Part shown: piece after piece, positions 22,841-26,274 of the stretch
How positions within the stretch are numbered: position 1 is the stretch's first letter
Layout: each line of letters starts with the position of its first letter
Assembly (NCBI GenBank): GCA_026169575.1
Contig: JAPFCT010000295.1
Location: 1-26,274, forward strand
DNA length: 26,274 bases
From: Faecalimonas sp.
GTDB lineage: Bacteria > Bacillota_A > Clostridia > Lachnospirales > Lachnospiraceae
Direction of reading: 5' to 3'
Translations under genes and position numbers: made by a program
The notes under the pieces: model-generated
The model's input: only the letters and a program-made list of their open reading frames with translations
The model's database searches: none
Told to the model about the DNA's origin: nothing

Positions 22841-23563
22841 ATGAAATACCAATGGAAACAACGAATCAGATACAGTGAGGTAGGCGGAGACCGGAGGCTG
22901 ACACTTCCGAACCTTGTCAATTACTTTCAGGACTGCAGTACCTTCCAGTCAGAAGAACTCGGGGTGGGATGTGAATATCTGGAAGAGCGGAAGAAAGTGT
23001 GGGTGCTGTCTTTCTGGCAGATCATCATTGAGCGGTATCCAGAGCTTGGAGAAGAAGTGACGGTACAGACATTTGCGACTGGATTTGACGGATTATATGG
23101 TACGAGAAATTTTGTGATGACAGATAAAAATGGACAAAAAATTGCCTGGGCACACTCTATCTGGGTATTTATGGATCTGGAGAAAGGACGTCCGGCGAGA
23201 CCGGAACCGGCAGATGTTGAAGTATACGGAATCGAAGAGCCGCTTCCGATGGCGTATGCGGGAAGAAAAATACCACTTCCTCAAGAATCAGTGCAGGGAG
23301 AGCCATTTCCGGTCAGAAGACATCAGATTGATACGAACCATCACGTCAATAACAGTCAGTATGTACAGATGGCAATGGATGTGTGGGAAGAGATGGGAAC
23401 TTTGTCAGAGATCCGGGAACTGCGGGTAGAATATAAAAAGTCAGCCGTGTATGGGGATACGATTTACCCGTCTATCAAAGAGGAACAAGATAACACAACG
23501 ATCGTGCTTGGGGATGAAAAGGGAAGACCATATGCGGTCGTACAAGTAAGAGGAGAATATTAG
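22841..23563 (+). CDS. Acyl-ACP thioesterase (FatA/FatB type)
   Basis: The 240-residue cytoplasmic enzyme hydrolyses acyl-ACP to free fatty acid. It has two hot-dog halves. The N-terminal half is YSEVGGDRRLTLPNLVNYFQDCST with VWVLSFWQIIIERYP and ATGFDGLYGTRNF. The C-terminal half carries the active-site segment DTNHHVNNSQYVQMAMD, matching the Asn-x-His catalytic pair of the family. The length fits bacterial members; the plant enzymes are longer because of transit peptides. The stop is one base before the next start, so the gene is in one transcript with the CvfB gene. It may serve fatty acid release for membrane or branched-chain acid pools, but the chain length cannot be told. Confidence 0.88.
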   Translation: MKYQWKQRIRYSEVGGDRRLTLPNLVNYFQDCSTFQSEELGVGCEYLEERKKVWVLSFWQIIIERYPELGEEVTVQTFATGFDGLYGTRNFVMTDKNGQKIAWAHSIWVFMDLEKGRPARPEPADVEVYGIEEPLPMAYAGRKIPLPQESVQGEPFPVRRHQIDTNHHVNNSQYVQMAMDVWEEMGTLSEIRELRVEYKKSAVYGDTIYPSIKEEQDNTTIVLGDEKGRPYAVVQVRGEY

Positions 23564-23564
23564 G

Positions 23565-24386
23565 ATGCAGTTAGGGAAGAAACAAGTATTGACAGTAGTA
23601 AAAATCGTAGATTTTGGCGTGTATCTGGGGAGTGATGAAGAGCGTGTGCTTCTCCCGAAAAAACAGGTGCCGGAGGATATTGAAGTCGGAGATCCGATCG
23701 AAGTGTTCTTATATAAGGACTCCAGCGACCGTCTGATCGCGACAACAAATGAGCCGGAATTAAGAGTCGGAGAACTTGCAGTGCTCGAAGTCGCGGATGT
23801 GGGAAAATTCGGTGCATTTTTATCCTGGGGACTGGAGAAAGATCTGTTCCTCCCATTTAAAGAACAGACAGCAAAAGTAGAAAAAGGAGATAAGTGTCTT
23901 GTGACACTTTACATTGACAAAAGCCAGAGACTTTGTGCGACGATGAAAGTATACGGACTTCTCCGCACAGACTCTCCGTACAAAAAGGATGATATGGTAC
24001 ACGGGATCGTCTATGACACCAGTGACCGTTTTGGAGTATTTGTCGCGGTAGATAACAAATACTCTGCGCTAATCCCGAGAAAAGAAGTATTCAGAAACTT
24101 CCGGGTCGGAACAGAGGTGACCGGAAGAGTCACAGCAGTCAAGGAAGACGGAAAGCTGGACTTAAGTGTTCGCGAGAAGATCCCGGCGCAGATGGATAAG
24201 GATGCAGAGTATGTGCTCGGCATCATGAAAAAATGTGATGGCATGCTTCCATTCAATGACAAGGCAGACGCAGAAAAGATTAAAAAAGAACTCGGCATGA
24301 GCAAGAACGCATTCAAAAGAGCAGTGGGAAGACTGTTGAAAGAGAGAAAGATTGAGATCAGGGAAGATTGTATTGTGATGAAATAG
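23565..24386 (+). CDS. cvfB: CvfB-family S1 RNA-binding protein
   Basis: This 273-residue protein contains tandem S1-like domains (VVKIVDFGVYLGSDEERVLLPKKQ; VLEVADVGKFGAFLSWGLEKDLFLPFKEQ; GIVYDTSDRFGVFVAVDNKYSALIPRKE) and a C-terminal winged helix (LGMSKNAFKRAVGRLLKERKIEI). The order S1-S1-S1-winged helix is that of CvfB (YitL in Bacillus), known in staphylococci as an RNA-binding regulator of virulence and metabolism. Its target RNAs here are unknown. AGGAG lies within the end of the thioesterase gene. It is followed by a hairpin terminator. Confidence 0.9.
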   Translation: MQLGKKQVLTVVKIVDFGVYLGSDEERVLLPKKQVPEDIEVGDPIEVFLYKDSSDRLIATTNEPELRVGELAVLEVADVGKFGAFLSWGLEKDLFLPFKEQTAKVEKGDKCLVTLYIDKSQRLCATMKVYGLLRTDSPYKKDDMVHGIVYDTSDRFGVFVAVDNKYSALIPRKEVFRNFRVGTEVTGRVTAVKEDGKLDLSVREKIPAQMDKDAEYVLGIMKKCDGMLPFNDKADAEKIKKELGMSKNAFKRAVGRLLKERKIEIREDCIVMK

Positions 24387-24403
24387 CATAAGAATATTTG
24401 TGT

Positions 24404-24442
24404 GAGGATGAAGTCTGATAAAGCAGGGTTCATCCTTATTTT
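24404..24442 (+). terminator. Terminator after cvfB
   Basis: AGGATGAA (24405-24412) pairs with TTCATCCT (24429-24436); the 16-base loop can extend the stem by CTG/CAG. TATTTTGT follows. It starts about 18 bases after the stop codon of cvfB and closes the plus-strand gene run. Confidence 0.6.
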
Positions 24443-24699
24443 GTAGTTTCTGAGATTAGTTTGAGTGAAATTGTAAAAAGACAGACTTTCCTGACCTTTA
24501 TTTTAAGAGGCAGGATTTTTCTATCCGAAAAGGAATGACGGTGAGTTTTAATAATGATATACTGGATGCGTAGATTTTACAATCATTTTAATAAACATGG
24601 GAAGAATAGAAGTCTGCCGATGAAGAAATGAGGAGATGTCATCTTCTGTATTTCGGATTTCGGCAGCAGAAATAGAAAAGGAGGGAATCAGAATCATTT
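24443..24699 (+). promoter_or_regulatory. Non-coding promoter and leader region of dnaE
   Basis: Together with the terminator before it, this is the only gap of over 300 bases (24387-24699). It holds a likely promoter (ATGACG 24535-24540, 17-base spacer, TATACT 24558-24563). A foldable leader lies at 24614-24666: CTGCCGA pairs with TCGGCAG and encloses a small hairpin AGGAGAT-GTC-ATCTTCT. No known riboswitch class is recognised. A strong AGGAGG at 24679-24684 ends the region. No credible small ORF was seen. Confidence 0.4.
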
Positions 24700-26274
24700 A
24701 TGAGTTTTGCACATTTGCATGTCCATACAGAGTACAGTCTTCTGGATGGATCAAATAAAATCAAAGAATACGTTGCCAGGGTCAAAGAACTGGGCATGAA
24801 CAGTGCCGCGATCACCGATCACGGCGTGATGTTTGGTGTGATCGATTTTTACCGGGCGGCGAAGGCAGCAGGAATCAATCCGATTCTTGGATGTGAAGTG
24901 TATGTGGCTCCGGGTTCTCGTTTTGACCGGGAGGTCAGCGGTGGGGAAGACCGCTATTACCATCTGGTGCTGCTTGCAGAAAATAATCAGGGCTATCAGA
25001 ACCTGATGAAGATCGTCTCCAAAGGATTTGTGGAGGGATATTACTACAAGCCGAGGATTGATATGGAATTGCTGGAACGGTATCATGAAGGGATCATCGC
25101 ACTGAGCGCGTGTCTTGCAGGGGAGGTTCAGAAAAATCTTTTCCGGGGAATGTTCGAGGAAGCAAAAAAAGCGGCGCTGAGATATGAGTCGATTTTCGGA
25201 AAGGGAAACTTCTTTCTGGAGCTTCAGGACCATGGGCTGGCAGAGCAGGCGGATGTCAACCAGAGGCTGATCCGGCTGGCGGCAGAGACCGGGATCGAGC
25301 TTGTGGCGACAAATGATGTCCATTACACTTATGCGGAAGATGAGAAGCCGCACGATATCCTGCTCTGCATTCAGACCGGGAAAAAACTGGCGGATGAAAA
25401 CCGGATGCGCTATGCGGGCGGACAGTATTACGTCAAGTCAGAGCAGGAGATGATCGAACTTTTCCCATATGCAAGGCAGGCGTTGGAGAATACACAGAAG
25501 ATCGCAGACAGATGTCATGTAGAGATTGAGTTTGGAGTGACAAAACTCCCGAAATATGATGTGCCGGACGGGCTGACTTCGTGGGAATATCTGAACAAGC
25601 TTTGCTTTGAAGGATTAGAACGGCGGTATCCGGATCCGGGAGAAGAATTAAAAGAACGTCTTTCCTATGAACTGGATACGATCAAAAATATGGGGTATGT
25701 CGATTATTTCCTGATCGTGTGGGATTTCATCAAATATGCCAGGGATCATGATATCAGTGTCGGGCCGGGGCGAGGTTCCGCAGCGGGAAGTATCGTTTCT
25801 TACTGTCTTGGCATCACGAACATTGATCCGATCCGCTATCAGCTTCTGTTTGAGCGTTTTCTGAATCCGGAGCGTGTATCTATGCCGGATATCGATATCG
25901 ACTTCTGCTTTGAACGGCGGCAGGAAGTTATCGACTATGTTGTGCGAAAATATGGAAAAGACCGTGTTGTACAGATCGTAACATTCGGTACTATGGCAGC
26001 GAGAGGTGTGATCCGGGATGTCGGGCGCGTGATGGATCTGCCGTATGCATTTGTCGATACAATCGCAAAGATGATCCCGACAGAACTGAACATCACAATA
26101 GACAAAGCGCTGAAAATGAATCCGGAGTTCCGGAAAATGTATGAGACAGACGAGCAGGTAAAATACCTGATTGACATGTCAAAACGACTGGAGGGGCTTC
26201 CGCGCCATACTTCGATGCATGCTGCCGGAGTCGTGATCAGCCAAAAGTCGGTAGATGAATATGTGCCGCTCTCA
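24700..26274 (+). CDS. dnaE: DNA polymerase III alpha subunit, 3' end missing
   Basis: The frame is open from ATG 24700 to the window end (525 codons of a protein normally of about 1,150), so the gene is cut. It is the replicative polymerase subunit of the C family. The N-terminal PHP domain is seen in SFAHLHVHTEYSLLDGSNKI (His5, His7, His9), ITDHGVMFGVIDFY and GCEVYVAP. The palm starts with VGPGRGSAAGSIVSYCLGI and contains the first catalytic aspartates in MPDIDIDFCFE (about residues 397-401), then FGTMAARGVIRDVGRV. HTSMHAAGVVISQ closes the visible part. Wording fits DnaE rather than PolC, which has an inserted exonuclease domain. AGGAGG lies 15 bases before the ATG, a somewhat long spacing, but no closer start codon is in frame. 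Confidence 0.95.
   Translation, partial: MSFAHLHVHTEYSLLDGSNKIKEYVARVKELGMNSAAITDHGVMFGVIDFYRAAKAAGINPILGCEVYVAPGSRFDREVSGGEDRYYHLVLLAENNQGYQNLMKIVSKGFVEGYYYKPRIDMELLERYHEGIIALSACLAGEVQKNLFRGMFEEAKKAALRYESIFGKGNFFLELQDHGLAEQADVNQRLIRLAAETGIELVATNDVHYTYAEDEKPHDILLCIQTGKKLADENRMRYAGGQYYVKSEQEMIELFPYARQALENTQKIADRCHVEIEFGVTKLPKYDVPDGLTSWEYLNKLCFEGLERRYPDPGEELKERLSYELDTIKNMGYVDYFLIVWDFIKYARDHDISVGPGRGSAAGSIVSYCLGITNIDPIRYQLLFERFLNPERVSMPDIDIDFCFERRQEVIDYVVRKYGKDRVVQIVTFGTMAARGVIRDVGRVMDLPYAFVDTIAKMIPTELNITIDKALKMNPEFRKMYETDEQVKYLIDMSKRLEGLPRHTSMHAAGVVISQKSVDEYVPLS

Noticed and set aside
24751..25353. 200-residue minus-strand ORF in the dnaE region
   Set aside because: It lies opposite the PHP domain of dnaE, which is clearly coding on the plus strand.

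Overview
The window reads as chromosomal DNA of a spore-forming, low-to-mid G+C Firmicute, most likely a gut Lachnospiraceae member (relatives of Dorea, Blautia, Mediterraneibacter or Coprococcus). The basis is spoIIR, a DUF3794/LysM sporulation-type protein, a Spo0A-type DNA-binding domain, strong AGGAGG ribosome binding sites, the protein sequences themselves and the gene order. The genus assignment is inference. No rRNA, tRNA, CRISPR array, transposase or integrase was seen.

Left edge (1-4383): the 3' half of a Wadjet-type plasmid-defence operon. It holds the C-terminal 952 residues of a JetC-like SMC ATPase (TIGR02680 type), a complete JetD-like Toprim nuclease subunit (TIGR02679/DUF2399 type), and a 71-codon XRE helix-turn-helix ORF that overlaps the jetD stop codon. 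JetA and JetB should lie just left of the window.

4384-7316: a lipoprotein of the S41 peptidase family broken by one in-frame TAG, a divergent 2-hydroxyacid-dehydrogenase-fold oxidoreductase lacking the usual catalytic Arg and His, and a four-helix DUF2383-like protein.

7317-10772: a class I ribonucleotide reductase operon (large and small subunits). Its promoter carries two NrdR-box-like sites 31 bp apart, so control by NrdR is likely.

10773-12512: a small accessory or regulatory island. It has a strong hairpin, a 35-codon hydrophobic ORF, an XRE regulator with a degenerate S24/LexA-like domain on the minus strand, and, divergently, a protein consisting of a Spo0A DNA-binding domain without a receiver. 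The space between these two regulators contains three matches to the Spo0A box. This is the most interesting part of the window.

12455-17149 (minus strand): a housekeeping operon plsC - pncB - murF - Cof-type HAD phosphatase, with a good promoter at its start and a Rho-independent terminator at its end.

17198-24442 (plus strand): a PrcB-domain lipoprotein and a DUF3794-LysM protein; ispE, with its own promoter and a leader containing a perfect 16-bp inverted repeat; a GntR/FCD regulator; spoIIR; a cation diffusion facilitator; an acyl-ACP thioesterase; and a CvfB-type S1 RNA-binding protein ending at a terminator.

Right edge (24443-26274): a 257-nt promoter/leader region with a foldable segment, then the first 525 codons of dnaE (DNA polymerase III alpha), which runs off the window.
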